Shown one piece after another: positions 32,211 to 41,242 of a stretch of 64,000 nucleotides of DNA. Made by a program: the position numbers and the translations under genes. Numbering within the stretch: the first letter of the stretch is position 1; each line of letters opens with the position of its first letter. The DNA is from JAQBVV01 sp965249205 (GTDB lineage: Bacteria; Acidobacteriota; Vicinamibacteria; Vicinamibacterales; UBA2999). The notes beneath the pieces were generated by a model that worked only from the letters and a program-made list of their open reading frames with translations, had not been told where the DNA came from and did no database searches. The DNA lies in the NCBI GenBank assembly GCA_965249205.1, contig CBDFLL010000004.1:744001-808000 (forward strand), given 5' to 3'.

Positions 32211-34404
32211 GTTCTCGCAGGCACCGACCATCACGACACCCGCGATGACGCAGGCCGGGATGATCCTTGGCACGGCAGCGTACATGTCGCCGGAGCAAGC
32301 CAAGGGACGCACGGTCGATAAGCGCAGCGACGTGTGGGCGTTTGGCGCGGTCCTGTACGAGATGCTCACGGGGCAGCGGGCGTTTGCGGGCGAGGATGTG
32401 TCCGACACGATGGCGTCGGTGTTGAAGGCAGACACTAACTGGGACGCCTTCCCAGACTCGGTCTCTCCAACGGTTGTGAATGTGATCAGGCGATGCCTCC
32501 AGCGGGATCGCAGTGAGCGCGCCCGTGACATCGGCGACGTGCGCCTCGCGCTGGAGGGCGCGTTCGAGACGGGCGCGTCCACGGCGGCGGAGTCGGTCGC
32601 GGTTTCTCAGACGGTTGTGTGGCGGCGGGCACTGCCGTGGGTCGCCGGCGCGACACTGATCGGCGGGCTGGTCATCGGCCTCACGCTCTCTGATGTCGTG
32701 CGGCCAGCGCCCTCGTCCGCGCTCGTCGAACGCTTCGTGGTGACCACGCCGACCACTCCACTGCTTAACGCTGGATTTCGCTCCATAGCGATCTCAGCCG
32801 ATGGAACACGCATCGTGTATCTGAGCAGCGCGGACGGCACGACTCACGTCTATGTCCGGCCGGTCGATCAACTCGAGGGGTACTCGCTGTATAGCACAAG
32901 CCTGGGCGGCAATCCCACCGTCTCGCCCGATGGTGCCTGGGTCGTCTTTGGGAGCGACGGTATGTGGAGGAAGGTCTCCATCCTCGGGGGGCCGCCTCTC
33001 ACGTTGTTCCCGAACCCCACGGGCACTGCGCCCCGTGGCGCCAGCTGGGGACCGGACGATACGATCTTCTTTGCGCAGAACGGTACGGGCCTGTTTCGTG
33101 GACCCGCCGGGGGTGGCCAGTCCGCGGTGTTGACCACTCCGGACGCTGAGCGCGGCGAGGTCGGCCATTACTGGCCGGAGGTCCTGCCCGGAGGCGAGGC
33201 CGTCCTCTTTACCGTCGTCCATGGCCCAGGCGCGGAGAACATGGAACTGGCCGTGCTCGATCTCGCCACGATGGAGCAGAAGGTCCTATTGCCTGGTGGG
33301 AGCCATGCCCAGTACGCGGCCACGGGGCATCTGGTCTACGGGGCCGACGGTGCGTTGCGAGCGGTGCCGTTTGATCTTGGGCGGCTCGAAGTCACCGGCG
33401 ACCCCGTGCCCCTGCTCGAAGGCGTAATGACCGATCCCACCGGCCTGGTGCAGTTCAGCCTGTCGGCCAACGGCTCCCTGCTCTACGCCACTGGCGATCC
33501 GCAGGGAGCTGCGCAGCGGACACTCGTCTGGGTGGACCGCCAGGGGCAGGAAGAGCTGCTGGCCGCACCCCCACGGACCTACCAGTACCCGCGTCTCTCG
33601 CCGGATGCCACACGCGTCGCGCTGGACGTGCGGGACCAGGAGGACGACATCTGGATCTGGGACCTCGCCCGCGAGACGTTGACCCGGCTCACCTTCGACC
33701 CCGGTTTCGATCAATATCCCGTCTGGACACCGGACAGCACACGGGTCGTGTTTAGCTCCACCAGGGGAGGGAGGGACCTGTATTGGAAAGCGGCCGATGG
33801 CACCGGCACGGTCGAGCGCTTGACGGAGAGCGCCAATCTTCCGTACGGCTATTCGTTCTCCCCCGATGGAGAGTCGCTGGTGCTCCGTGAGAATCAGCCT
33901 GACACCGGTGAAGACCTGCGTGTGCTCTCGTTGGCCGGGAACCAGACAGTCGAAACACTGGTGGCCACTGAGTTTGCAGAGCGTAACGCGGAACTTTCTC
34001 CCGACGGCCGCTGGATGGCCTACCAGTCGACCCAGTCCGGCCAAGATGAAGTCTACGTCCGGCCGTTTCCCAATGTAGACGATGGGCAGTGGCAGATCTC
34101 GACCGGGGGCGGCACGCGGCCCCTCTGGGCGTCCACCGGACGCGAGCTGTTCTATCGGCGCGGTGCCGCGCTGATGGTCGTACCGATGCAGACGGGGCCG
34201 AGCTTCACGCCCGCCACGCCGGAGGTCCTGTTTGAGGGCACCTACCACACGGGACCGGGTCGAAGCTACGACATCGCACCCGACGGCCAGCGGTTCCTGA
34301 TGATCAAGGAAGGCGGAGGAGCCGAGGACACGTCGGCGCCGCCCAGTCTCATCGTCGTCCAGAACTGGTTCGAGGAGCTGGAGCGGCTGGTGCCGGTGGA
34401 CTGA
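32200..34404 (+). CDS. Ser/Thr kinase C-lobe + membrane helix + TolB/PD40 propeller
   Basis: 734 aa. Begins within the activation loop (GMILGTAAYMSPEQAKG, the P+1/APE region, then DVWAFGAVLYEMLTG). One membrane helix (WVAGATLIGGLVIGLTL) is at about 150-167, and the rest is a beta-propeller of TolB/PD40 units (for example YVRPVDQLEG, RVALDVRDQEDDIWIWDL, YPVWTPDSTRVVF, GRWMAYQSTQSGQDEVYVRPFPN). Acidobacterial kinases often carry this extracellular propeller. Start: ATG overlapping the N-half stop. See N-half for the frame break. Confidence 0.78.
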   Translation: MAPEFSQAPTITTPAMTQAGMILGTAAYMSPEQAKGRTVDKRSDVWAFGAVLYEMLTGQRAFAGEDVSDTMASVLKADTNWDAFPDSVSPTVVNVIRRCLQRDRSERARDIGDVRLALEGAFETGASTAAESVAVSQTVVWRRALPWVAGATLIGGLVIGLTLSDVVRPAPSSALVERFVVTTPTTPLLNAGFRSIAISADGTRIVYLSSADGTTHVYVRPVDQLEGYSLYSTSLGGNPTVSPDGAWVVFGSDGMWRKVSILGGPPLTLFPNPTGTAPRGASWGPDDTIFFAQNGTGLFRGPAGGGQSAVLTTPDAERGEVGHYWPEVLPGGEAVLFTVVHGPGAENMELAVLDLATMEQKVLLPGGSHAQYAATGHLVYGADGALRAVPFDLGRLEVTGDPVPLLEGVMTDPTGLVQFSLSANGSLLYATGDPQGAAQRTLVWVDRQGQEELLAAPPRTYQYPRLSPDATRVALDVRDQEDDIWIWDLARETLTRLTFDPGFDQYPVWTPDSTRVVFSSTRGGRDLYWKAADGTGTVERLTESANLPYGYSFSPDGESLVLRENQPDTGEDLRVLSLAGNQTVETLVATEFAERNAELSPDGRWMAYQSTQSGQDEVYVRPFPNVDDGQWQISTGGGTRPLWASTGRELFYRRGAALMVVPMQTGPSFTPATPEVLFEGTYHTGPGRSYDIAPDGQRFLMIKEGGGAEDTSAPPSLIVVQNWFEELERLVPVD

Positions 34405-34797
34405 ACCGCCTCGCGTCGCCAGACTGGATTGGCAGGGAGTCAACAGGGACGTGGAGGTGTCGGACGGCTCGCCGACCTGCGGAGCATGCCGACGCGGATC
34501 GGCTGAAGCCGAGCGGAGCGATTCAGTGCCGCGAGTTCGGTCCGCGCGATCCGTGACGTAGGAACTAGCTGGGCCAGTGCATGCCGCGACGGCAGGCGCT
34601 CGAGTCAGGCACTACTCGCGGCAGCGGCGGAAGGGCACGAGCGGAGCGAGGCTTCCGGCGTGCGGAGCCGGGAGGCGAACGGCCGGCACATCCACGTCCT
34701 TAACGCTATCGCGACTCTGTCACAGTGCGCCCTCCGAACGGCCGTATAGCCCACGCAAGAACCGGCCTGCTCGCCTACCGCACGCGAACAGTCGGCA
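34405..34797. repeat. Gap with a 257-bp element bounded by inverted repeats
   Basis: At 34445-34473 AGGGACGTGGAGGTGTCGG and at about 34676-34701 its imperfect complement (CCGGCACATCCACGTCCTT). The interior is GC-rich and made of several smaller palindromes. No coding frame with recognisable sequence. It looks like a non-autonomous element or a BIME-type repeat. Confidence 0.5.
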
Positions 34798-35232
34798 TCA
34801 GCGGCCCATCGCGGCGAGTCGCGCTCTCCCGCACTCGATCACGATGGACATCCACCGATCGAATCGCTCGGGGCCGTAGAGGTACGGATTCGGCCCTGTC
34901 GGGTTGCTACGGATGGCTTCCAGCAGCGCGAAGTCATCCTGGAGACCGCCTGCGTGAAAGTTGATCGCCGCCTCGACCCCGAGCGGTCTCGCGAACTCGT
35001 TGAAGACGTGATCGAACTGCTCGAGCGATGCCCGCGTCGGCATCTGCGTAGCGGCGAACGTCATCACCGTATGCGGCGTGCCATTGTGCGTGACCGGCAC
35101 AATCACCCCGAGCGCACCAGGCGTATGGCCGGGGATATTGACGAGCGTCACCGTCGTATCGCCTAGCGTCAGCTTCTGGCCGGTTCCCTGCACCGCCTCG
35201 CGCCGGCGCGGGTGGTCGCGGCGGGGGAACAG
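34798..35232 (-). pseudogene. Metallo-beta-lactamase-fold hydrolase, 5'-truncated
   Basis: Reading leftward from about 35232 the sequence gives LFPRRDHPRRREAVQGTGQKLTLGD then VNIPGHTPGALGVIVPVTHNG and a C-terminus ending CGRARLAAMGR. That is the second half of the MBL fold (one of the His ligands, in GHTPG). The HxHxDH motif and everything before it are missing, and a TAG stands upstream. A GTG at 35193 could start translation of only this part. The break fits a deletion or recombination. Confidence 0.7.
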
Positions 35233-35304
35233 CTACGGCCGGAACGCCAGGCGGAGGCGCCGGCAGGTAAGGTCGGACGAGTTTACCTGCCTACGCAGGC
35301 AACC

Positions 35305-36042
35305 TCATCTAATACCGCCGGCCGGGTTAGCTGCGGGACCAGCCCCACCGCCACGACCACGGAGGGGAGGCGGCTGGTATGTTCCCAGACCGTGGAATTC
35401 GTTGGAGTAGACCGTTTCGTAACGCAGCCCGTTCCCATCCTCGTCGACAAATCCCAGGGACTGTTGAAACAGGCCCGGCTCCGGGTACCCCTTCGGCACG
35501 GTCCCCTCAGCGACGTAGAGGCGGTTGTCGTGCATGAAGATCGACACGGACGTGCGGGACTCATCGGCGTTGGTCAGCTGGAGCGTCTGTCCTTCAACGA
35601 GATCCGTAAACGCCCACGTGTAGTGTGTGACCGTGGCATCCCGTTGAATGAACTTCAACGAGGCGTAGATGAGTGCGCCTCGTATGTCCTGAAACGCGTA
35701 TCCAGGACCGATGACGCTGAGCAACAGGCCCCCGGTCTGGCCTTCGCAGGTTTCGGCCCCCGGTGGGCACGCCTCGCTTCGCTCGACGCCCTGCTGCTCG
35801 ATGTCGCGGTAATCGACAGCGGTCATCGAGTAGCGTCCCAGGCCCCTCTCGGCGGTGTACACATTCGCCGGTAGGGCGTACCCTTGTTCCGACACCCACG
35901 TAGTCGCCGTCACCGTCGGCTCGCCAGGAAAATTGATCTTGAAGCCATCCTGCTCGTTCACGTACAGGCTCCATTCCTGCGCGGAGGCGGACCCCGACAG
36001 GGACACGACGAACGCCATCGCCAGCACAGACACGCGCATCAT
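35305..36042 (-). CDS. Exported protein of unknown function
   Basis: 245 aa. Signal peptide MRVSVLAMAFVVSLSGSASAQ, then a mature domain beginning WSLYVNEQDGFKINFPGEP, the pattern of a periplasmic family common in Acidobacteriota. A second part has CPPGAETCEGQTGG and a Gly/Pro-rich tail. GGGAGG precedes the ATG pair at 36042/36039; the first is used. Its neighbour is a Kelch protein. Confidence 0.7.
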   Translation of the reverse strand: MMRVSVLAMAFVVSLSGSASAQEWSLYVNEQDGFKINFPGEPTVTATTWVSEQGYALPANVYTAERGLGRYSMTAVDYRDIEQQGVERSEACPPGAETCEGQTGGLLLSVIGPGYAFQDIRGALIYASLKFIQRDATVTHYTWAFTDLVEGQTLQLTNADESRTSVSIFMHDNRLYVAEGTVPKGYPEPGLFQQSLGFVDEDGNGLRYETVYSNEFHGLGTYQPPPLRGRGGGAGPAANPAGGIR

Positions 36043-36116
36043 CTTTCCTCCCAACTACTCCTGCCCTTCGAGCCGCATGACGGTTGCTGATCGACGCTCC
36101 CGATAGCGTGACGACG

Positions 36117-37094
36117 TCACGGCAGGCGGAAGGTCGTGATGTCTCTCGACATTCTGTCCATGCCGCAGCCATGCGCCCCTCCCATGACGTAGCCGACGTT
36201 ATCGAGGGTCGTGCCGTACGCCGCGTGCCGTCCGATCGGCATCGGCGGCAGCATCGTCCACTCGTTGGTCGTGGGGTCGTACATCTCGGCGTCGTCGAAC
36301 GTGAGCCGCGCCGGACGATCCTTGCACTCACCGCCGGCATACACCAAGCGCCCGTTGAGGACGAATGACACGCCCGCGCTGCGCGCCACGCTCAGTGGGC
36401 CGCCCACGCTCCAGGTGTTTGTCACGGGATCGTAGATGTCATGCTTGGTCGTGTTGTCGACGGTCGCACCGAAGCGTCCGCCAAAGACGTGAACCTTTCC
36501 ATCCAGCGCGGCAATGCCCAGATGGTCGCGCGCGCCGGGCAGTGGCGCCAGTAGCGTCCAGGTATCGGCGACCGGGTCGTAGACCTCGTTGGTATCCACC
36601 GTCTGCTGATCAGGATTGCGGCCGCCGATCGCGTACACCTTGCCATCCACGACAACCGCTCCGGGCGCACCGCGCGGGGCGGAGAGCGGCGCCAGCGCAC
36701 GCCATGTGTCGGTGGCGGGGTCGTATTCGTAGACGTTCGTCACTGCGCCGCCGTGCGCGCCGAACTGGAAACCACCCACTACGATGATCTTCCCGTCCAA
36801 GACCGTCGAGCCGGCATGCGACGTGACTTGCGGCATCAAGGCCGCCTCCCGCCATGTCTCGGTGACCGGGTCGTATTCCTGGTTCAACGAGTTGGCGTTC
36901 ACTCCGCGCATTTGACCGCCAATCACGTAGAGCTTTCCGGCCGCCGCAGCGAGCGTGATCTCCGACCGCTCGTAGGGCATCGATCCAACGGATGTCCAGG
37001 TGGCCTCTCCCTGGGCCATCGTCAGGATCGGCATTGAGCCGACAAGCAGAACAAAGAGCACGCCGAGAACCAGACGCGAGCGAAAGAGGCGCAT
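36117..37094 (-). CDS. Exported Kelch-repeat protein
   Basis: 325 aa. Signal peptide LVLGVLFVLLVGSMPILTMA followed by six Kelch units with the pattern GKLYVIGG..YDP.T.TW (for example DGKVYAIGGRNP, YDPVADTWTLLAPLP, DGKVHVFGGRFG). They should form a six-blade beta-propeller outside the membrane, for ligand or protein binding. GGAGGATGAC precedes the ATG at 37094, which begins the signal peptide; the longer frame upstream does not. Confidence 0.88.
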   Translation of the reverse strand: MRLFRSRLVLGVLFVLLVGSMPILTMAQGEATWTSVGSMPYERSEITLAAAAGKLYVIGGQMRGVNANSLNQEYDPVTETWREAALMPQVTSHAGSTVLDGKIIVVGGFQFGAHGGAVTNVYEYDPATDTWRALAPLSAPRGAPGAVVVDGKVYAIGGRNPDQQTVDTNEVYDPVADTWTLLAPLPGARDHLGIAALDGKVHVFGGRFGATVDNTTKHDIYDPVTNTWSVGGPLSVARSAGVSFVLNGRLVYAGGECKDRPARLTFDDAEMYDPTTNEWTMLPPMPIGRHAAYGTTLDNVGYVMGGAHGCGMDRMSRDITTFRLP

Positions 37095-37219
37095 GTCATC
37101 CTCCAGGCAGGAAAAATGGGACGGCGAGACATGGTTATACACCGACTCCGAGCGATCGGGCGAAACTTCCTCAGACGACGGCCTCCGACCTGGGGAGCCG
37201 CGTGAAAAGAGGGGGCTAG

Positions 37220-38514
37220 CAGGCTGCTGAAGAACCCGGGTGATCGGGCCGTTTTCTAAGGATCATGCGAGTCACCACCGACCGACAACGGTGCGCACGG
37301 CTGTGCGCTGGCCCCGATCAAGGGGCCGGCGACACGCGCGGCCGGTGATCAGGGACACCTCGCCTCCAGATTCCGCAGCCGGACCAAGTTATAGACCGTG
37401 GCGGCGAAGGTAAGCTGCCAATCCACGAGGGCGACACCGCGATGCCGGAGTTTGCGCAAGCCGCCGACGGTCTTCATCCAGCCAAAGACCTGTTCTACGA
37501 GTTTCCGTTTCCGCTGACTGACGTGATAGCCCGCATGCCGCGTGGTCCGGCCATCGATCGCACTCCAGCGGACCTTCTGAGCAACGTGGGGCGTGACGGC
37601 CCGGATACGGACAGCGGCCACAAAGCTTGCCACATCGTAGCCCTTGTCCGCCCCGACCGTGCTGCCCGGCGGCGCGCTGGCCTCCAGCAACAGCGCCGCT
37701 GCCTCGCGTTCGGCGGTCCCCGTCGCGTGAGTCGCGCAGACGTTGGCGACAAGTCCCTGTCGCTTGTCCAGCAGCACGTGGCCCAGATACGCCAGCTTGG
37801 CTTCCTTCCCCTGGCCCTTCCGAGGCAGCATCGCCTCCGGATCGGTCGTCGACTGGTGCGTGTCGTTGCGCCGCCGCTCCCCGTGGAAGTTGACCGTGGG
37901 ATTCCCGGGGTCATCGGGCGGGTCGCTCTCCGCCGCGTCCCGGCACCGAAAGCTCTTCAGGCTGGCCCACGCTTCCAATTGGGTCCCATCCACAGTGAAG
38001 TGTTCGTCCGAGAGCAGCCCGGCCGCCCGCGCGTGGGCCTGCACCGCATCAAAGAAGGCGGCCGCGAGATCGCCCGCCAGCAGCCGGTCGCGATTCTTGG
38101 TAAACGTGGTGGGATGCCAAACCGGGTCGTCCAAATTCAAGCCCACGAACCAGCGGAACAGCAGGTTGTAATTGAGCTCTTCCATCAGCAGCCGCTCGCT
38201 CCGCACCGTGTAGAGCACCTGCAGCAACAACGCGCGCAGCAGCTGTTCCGGCGGGATCGACGGACGCCCTGTGTTGGCGTACAGGCCGGCGAACCTGCGC
38301 GACATCGTTCTCAGCGCTTCGTCCGTCAGCGCGCGAACCGCGCGGAGCGGATGGTCGGCTGGCACGCGCTGTTCCGGCGACAGGTAGCTGAACATGTGAG
38401 TGCTTTGCTCATCGTGTCCGCGCATGATGGGGCTCCCTTCAGCGGTGTTGGGAGCATGGTAGTACGCCGGGATCGATCTGTCGATCCCATTTCACGGAGT
38501 TTTTCAGCAGCCTG
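37220..38514 (-). mobile_element. IS1182/IS5-like insertion sequence, copy 3 (1295 bp)
   Basis: Same element in reverse orientation, CTAG on each side (37216-37219; 38515-38518). The right CTAG contains the TAG stop of a SnoaL-like gene read on the minus strand (TTC TTC TAG). The element replaces no coding sequence. Confidence 0.93.
37349..38425 (-). CDS. IS5/IS1182-type DDE transposase, copy 3
   Basis: 358 aa, intact, same motifs as copies 1 and 2; nearly identical. Transcribed away from the SnoaL-like gene's direction of entry, so read-through from that gene would enter its coding strand. Confidence 0.93.
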   Translation of the reverse strand: MRGHDEQSTHMFSYLSPEQRVPADHPLRAVRALTDEALRTMSRRFAGLYANTGRPSIPPEQLLRALLLQVLYTVRSERLLMEELNYNLLFRWFVGLNLDDPVWHPTTFTKNRDRLLAGDLAAAFFDAVQAHARAAGLLSDEHFTVDGTQLEAWASLKSFRCRDAAESDPPDDPGNPTVNFHGERRRNDTHQSTTDPEAMLPRKGQGKEAKLAYLGHVLLDKRQGLVANVCATHATGTAEREAAALLLEASAPPGSTVGADKGYDVASFVAAVRIRAVTPHVAQKVRWSAIDGRTTRHAGYHVSQRKRKLVEQVFGWMKTVGGLRKLRHRGVALVDWQLTFAATVYNLVRLRNLEARCP

Positions 38515-38919
38515 CTAGAAGAATCCGCCGAAGTCCGCTGTCGTGCCGAGGACGAACTGTGAGGTCGCGGTGTCGAGCAACTCGTGCACCTCTCGGAGCT
38601 GACCGTCTTCGCACCGAACGAACAGGGCGTACTCAACCGAGTACTGCTCGCCGTTCGGGCGAATACGAGCGGTGTAGCGGAAGCGCACGCTGCTGCGTGC
38701 CGCGTCGCCGGTCTCGTCCAGGATCTCGACGTGGACGTCGGGAAAGTAGAGCTTGCCCCAGACGGCTCGATTGAAGGCGAGCACGGTGACTCGCCCTCTA
38801 TGAGGACCCGCGAAGCGCCCGGACGATTCTGGCAGCGTCCACTCGATGTCGGGATGGTAGAGTTCGGCCATCGCGTCTGGATCGCCGAAGCGCTCGATGA
38901 GCCGCCGAGCTGGTGTCAT
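38515..38919 (-). CDS. SnoaL/NTF2-like protein
   Basis: 134 aa. MAELYHPDIEWTLPESSGRFAGPHRGRV and VEYALFVRCEDGQLREVHELLDT form a cone-shaped alpha+beta fold of the SnoaL/ketosteroid-isomerase-like family. Typical catalytic residues cannot be assigned. It lies at the start of the accessory catabolic segment, followed by an IS copy at its stop codon. Confidence 0.75.
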   Translation of the reverse strand: MTPARRLIERFGDPDAMAELYHPDIEWTLPESSGRFAGPHRGRVTVLAFNRAVWGKLYFPDVHVEILDETGDAARSSVRFRYTARIRPNGEQYSVEYALFVRCEDGQLREVHELLDTATSQFVLGTTADFGGFF

Positions 38920-38932
38920 GTTCGAGCCAGTG

Positions 38933-39016
38933 TCAGGCCCTCTCGATTTCGCTGAGATCGAGTTGTACGATGATGCGCGGCCGCATGACGAACTTCTGTA
39001 CCTTGCCCGTCACCAT
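38933..39016 (-). pseudogene. 3' remnant of an acyl-CoA synthetase gene
   Basis: Encodes MVTGKVQKFVMRPRIIVQLDLSEIE..., the very end of an AMP-binding enzyme (the C-terminal Lys motif TGKVQKF). It closely matches the end of the intact gene at 51527. About 28 codons remain, cut off at 39016 on the upstream side. Confidence 0.7.
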
Positions 39017-39024
39017 CCTAAACA

Positions 39025-39059
39025 GAAACTTGGCCGAACTGAATCATCGACCAAGTTTC
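39025..39059. other. Hairpin GAAACTTGG / CCAAGTTTC
   Basis: A 9-bp perfect stem with a 17-nt loop beside the acyl-CoA synthetase remnant. A T-tract is lacking, so terminator function is uncertain; it could be a recombination remnant. Confidence 0.4.
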
Positions 39060-39099
39060 CGTTTTGGCACTCCTACGGGCAGAGCACCCTGGCAGCCCG

Positions 39100-39245
39100 T
39101 GGTGCAAGTCCGCCTGCATTCGACAAGCGATGCATCCTCGCGGTCTGCGTTGCTCCTCCTTCAAATACGCTCAGTATTCTCACTCGTCACGCCTTGTCCG
39201 CAAGGCGCCTCGCTCGTCTCGGTGCGACGCCGGGCTTTCACCACG
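39100..39245. repeat. Dispersed repeat, copy B
   Basis: The core at about 39148-39193 matches copy A near 18664 (CGTTGCTCCTCC..TCAAATAC..CAGTATTCTC..TCGTC). No gene in this stretch. Flanking sequence is unlike copy A. It stands at the boundary between remnants and the low-GC cassette. Confidence 0.65.
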
Positions 39246-39256
39246 GACTGCTGGCG

Positions 39257-40180
39257 TTACCTAAAGCGCGCTCCAAAACGATCCCCAGATACCGAATTGC
39301 CATCATATTCTATGCATACAGCAGTCAGGGGGAACAAGGCGTTTGGATCAGGGTTTGGTCGCCGCTCAATCGGACTCACTTCCCAGGGCTCGATAAATGC
39401 CGGGTCATCCACCGTCGTCTCAAGCGTGACCACGTCGCCCCGCCTGGTAAATCGCTCAGTAATTTTCGTGGCCGCACTCATCGGCCACCCTCTGGTGGAG
39501 TACCAGACAAGTTCGTCAGGAAAATCCACTGTTTCGACAACAAGAGTGTCTCCTTCCCAGCGACCAACCGTACTACCACCCAACTGATTCAAACCTTCGT
39601 AGTCATCCTCTGAATGCAGCGGTCTGCCGTCGGTCGGCACTTGACGGATAGCCGGAGGCGCCCTCCCGTAAAGAAGCACTACCTTATTGGGTAACTGGAT
39701 AATCTCGCTTGGGAAGCCTCGCTTAATGATACCTTTCTCTTGGCAGCCGAAGCCAGGATCCGTCGGTCTCTCGTAAGCGTACTCTTCATTCCATCTGACC
39801 TGCTCCCAATATTCGGCCTTGTAAAGAGGCATCCTGTCGCGATCAGACTTGATAATGATTTCCTGATCAATCTCGACCCAATAAAAGTTCCCGTCTCGCA
39901 CCTGCATCGTGCTGCCTACTTCATCGCTGTCGGTATCAGCACCAGCAAAACCGAAAGCTCTCCCGCTCCGGGCATAAGGGCCCTCTTGCAGCCCAGGGAC
40001 GCCTCCAATCCAAATACCGCTAAGATCGGGATGACCCTGTTCCGTGCGCGGTGTAGGCGCGCTCAGCAGCTCGTCACGCGAGGGGCTAGGGGGACCACCT
40101 TGGCGACCTTGCGCTATTGCCGGCTGTGCCAGAACCGCTGTGATTCCAATTGCGAAAACCGTTCTCAACAAGATATGCAT
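39257..40180 (-). CDS. Exported protein, cassette component c (first set)
   Basis: 307 aa. Signal peptide LLRTVFAIGITAVLAQPAIAQG. Mature sequence begins GHPDLSGIWIGGV and contains LYKAEYWEQV, FGCQEKGIIKRGFPSEIIQLPNKVVLLYG, QVPTDGRPL, STVGRWEGDTLVVETVDFPDE. The same architecture recurs at 49462. No enzyme family is recognised. It is the last gene of a leftward set (41243, 40750, 40194, this gene). DNA here is clearly less GC-rich than the flanks. Confidence 0.7.
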   Translation of the reverse strand: MHILLRTVFAIGITAVLAQPAIAQGRQGGPPSPSRDELLSAPTPRTEQGHPDLSGIWIGGVPGLQEGPYARSGRAFGFAGADTDSDEVGSTMQVRDGNFYWVEIDQEIIIKSDRDRMPLYKAEYWEQVRWNEEYAYERPTDPGFGCQEKGIIKRGFPSEIIQLPNKVVLLYGRAPPAIRQVPTDGRPLHSEDDYEGLNQLGGSTVGRWEGDTLVVETVDFPDELVWYSTRGWPMSAATKITERFTRRGDVVTLETTVDDPAFIEPWEVSPIERRPNPDPNALFPLTAVCIEYDGNSVSGDRFGARFR

Positions 40181-40193
40181 TTCCCATTCTCCC

Positions 40194-40676
40194 CTAGTTG
40201 GTGCGCCTTAACGTCACCAGCGTGAGATCGTAGCCTGTCATAAATTCCACCGGACGGGCATCAGCGCCTTGGGCAGTGTTGATCTCCAAACTACCGTCCG
40301 CATGGAAGCGATATATTCCGTCCCAGACGGTGCCATCGATTGGCGGTGTCAAGTTTCTGCCTATGAATGTGAGGTCAATGGTCCCCAATTCGGGATCCAC
40401 ACTGTACGTGCCGCGCCACGGCGTTCGCTGCAACCGTAGAATCGAGAAAGAATTGTCGGCATTGAACACCACACTCGCTCCCTCTAACTCCTGAGAAGGC
40501 CGCATTTCCCTTTCGGCCTCCTCTACCACCCAGCTCCCCTCGAAGCTTTGAGCGGCGGCGCTTTGAGCAGCGGAGCTCTGAGATACGGTTGCAAAGGCGA
40601 CAACCCCCAGGAAGCAACAGAACATAGCCAGCGCTTCCTTGAACGTTTTACCAGACTGGTCCACCCAAAATGACAT
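40194..40676 (-). CDS. Exported TIGR03067-like protein
   Basis: 160 aa. A long N-terminal hydrophobic segment (FCCFLGVVAFATVSQSSAAQ) is a signal sequence; the mature part FEGSWVVEEAEREMRPSQELEG, WRGTYSVDPELGTIDLTFIG and IYRFHADGSLEINTAQG has the layout of TIGR03067-type beta-barrel/lipocalin-like proteins. GGGAAGGG precedes the ATG. It is the member of this cassette without a counterpart in the 48-50 kb cassette. Confidence 0.6.
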   Translation of the reverse strand: MSFWVDQSGKTFKEALAMFCCFLGVVAFATVSQSSAAQSAAAQSFEGSWVVEEAEREMRPSQELEGASVVFNADNSFSILRLQRTPWRGTYSVDPELGTIDLTFIGRNLTPPIDGTVWDGIYRFHADGSLEINTAQGADARPVEFMTGYDLTLVTLRRTN

Positions 40677-40749
40677 AGTCTGCCCTTCCCCTTTATCGAA
40701 AAATCAGAAGATCGCTATGCTCTATATTTTTTGAAGACACTATTTGTCC

Positions 40750-41181
40750 TCATGTTCCACCCAGAGGATCTCCCGACCATAGAATATGGGATGTACCATC
40801 TGGCAAGACAATCTCGGCAAGGAAGCCTTCAGCCCGACCGCTATGAGCCCTCACGCCACGAATGGTATAGGTTTCCCCGTGTACGAGGGTATCCTTCGCG
40901 AGCCCTTGTTGGCGCAATCCCCGAATTCCGGTGGTATGGACGGCCCACTCCTCGACTTCGCCTTGCTCATTCTCTACATCAAAGAAGAGAAACACGTGCG
41001 GATTGATCCAGCGGGTCCTGGTCAAGACGGCATTGTCAATAAGAAACGGCCAATCGAAATCGTATTGTGCAGAAACGGAATGGTGAGCATACGTGGAATA
41101 CGACACGCCGGCCACAAGCACAGCGACCAGACAGATGCTGGCGGACAGTTTGTTCAATGCGAGTTTCATTAGTTCAGTCAT
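40750..41181 (-). CDS. Exported DUF6152-like protein (component b)
   Basis: 143 aa. Signal peptide ISICLVAVLV-type ending before HHSVSAQYDFDWP; then RTRWINPHVFLFFDVENEQGEVEEWAVHTTGIRGLRQQGL and GETYTIRGVRAHSGRAEG. These match the exported family with AHHS and WINPH. The start chosen gives a clean signal peptide after GAGGAG; the longer frame lacks one. Related to the product at 48928. Confidence 0.7.
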   Translation of the reverse strand: MTELMKLALNKLSASICLVAVLVAGVSYSTYAHHSVSAQYDFDWPFLIDNAVLTRTRWINPHVFLFFDVENEQGEVEEWAVHTTGIRGLRQQGLAKDTLVHGETYTIRGVRAHSGRAEGFLAEIVLPDGTSHILWSGDPLGGT

Positions 41182-41242
41182 GACATCTACTCCTCTAAAG
41201 CTACAAATCATAAAGCCCTGACGGGAGAACTCCTCACTCAGA

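Noticed and set aside
38897..39613. Overlapping plus-strand frames of 224-238 codons
   Set aside because: They cross an acyl-CoA synthetase remnant, a repeat and the antisense of an exported protein; no coherent domain.
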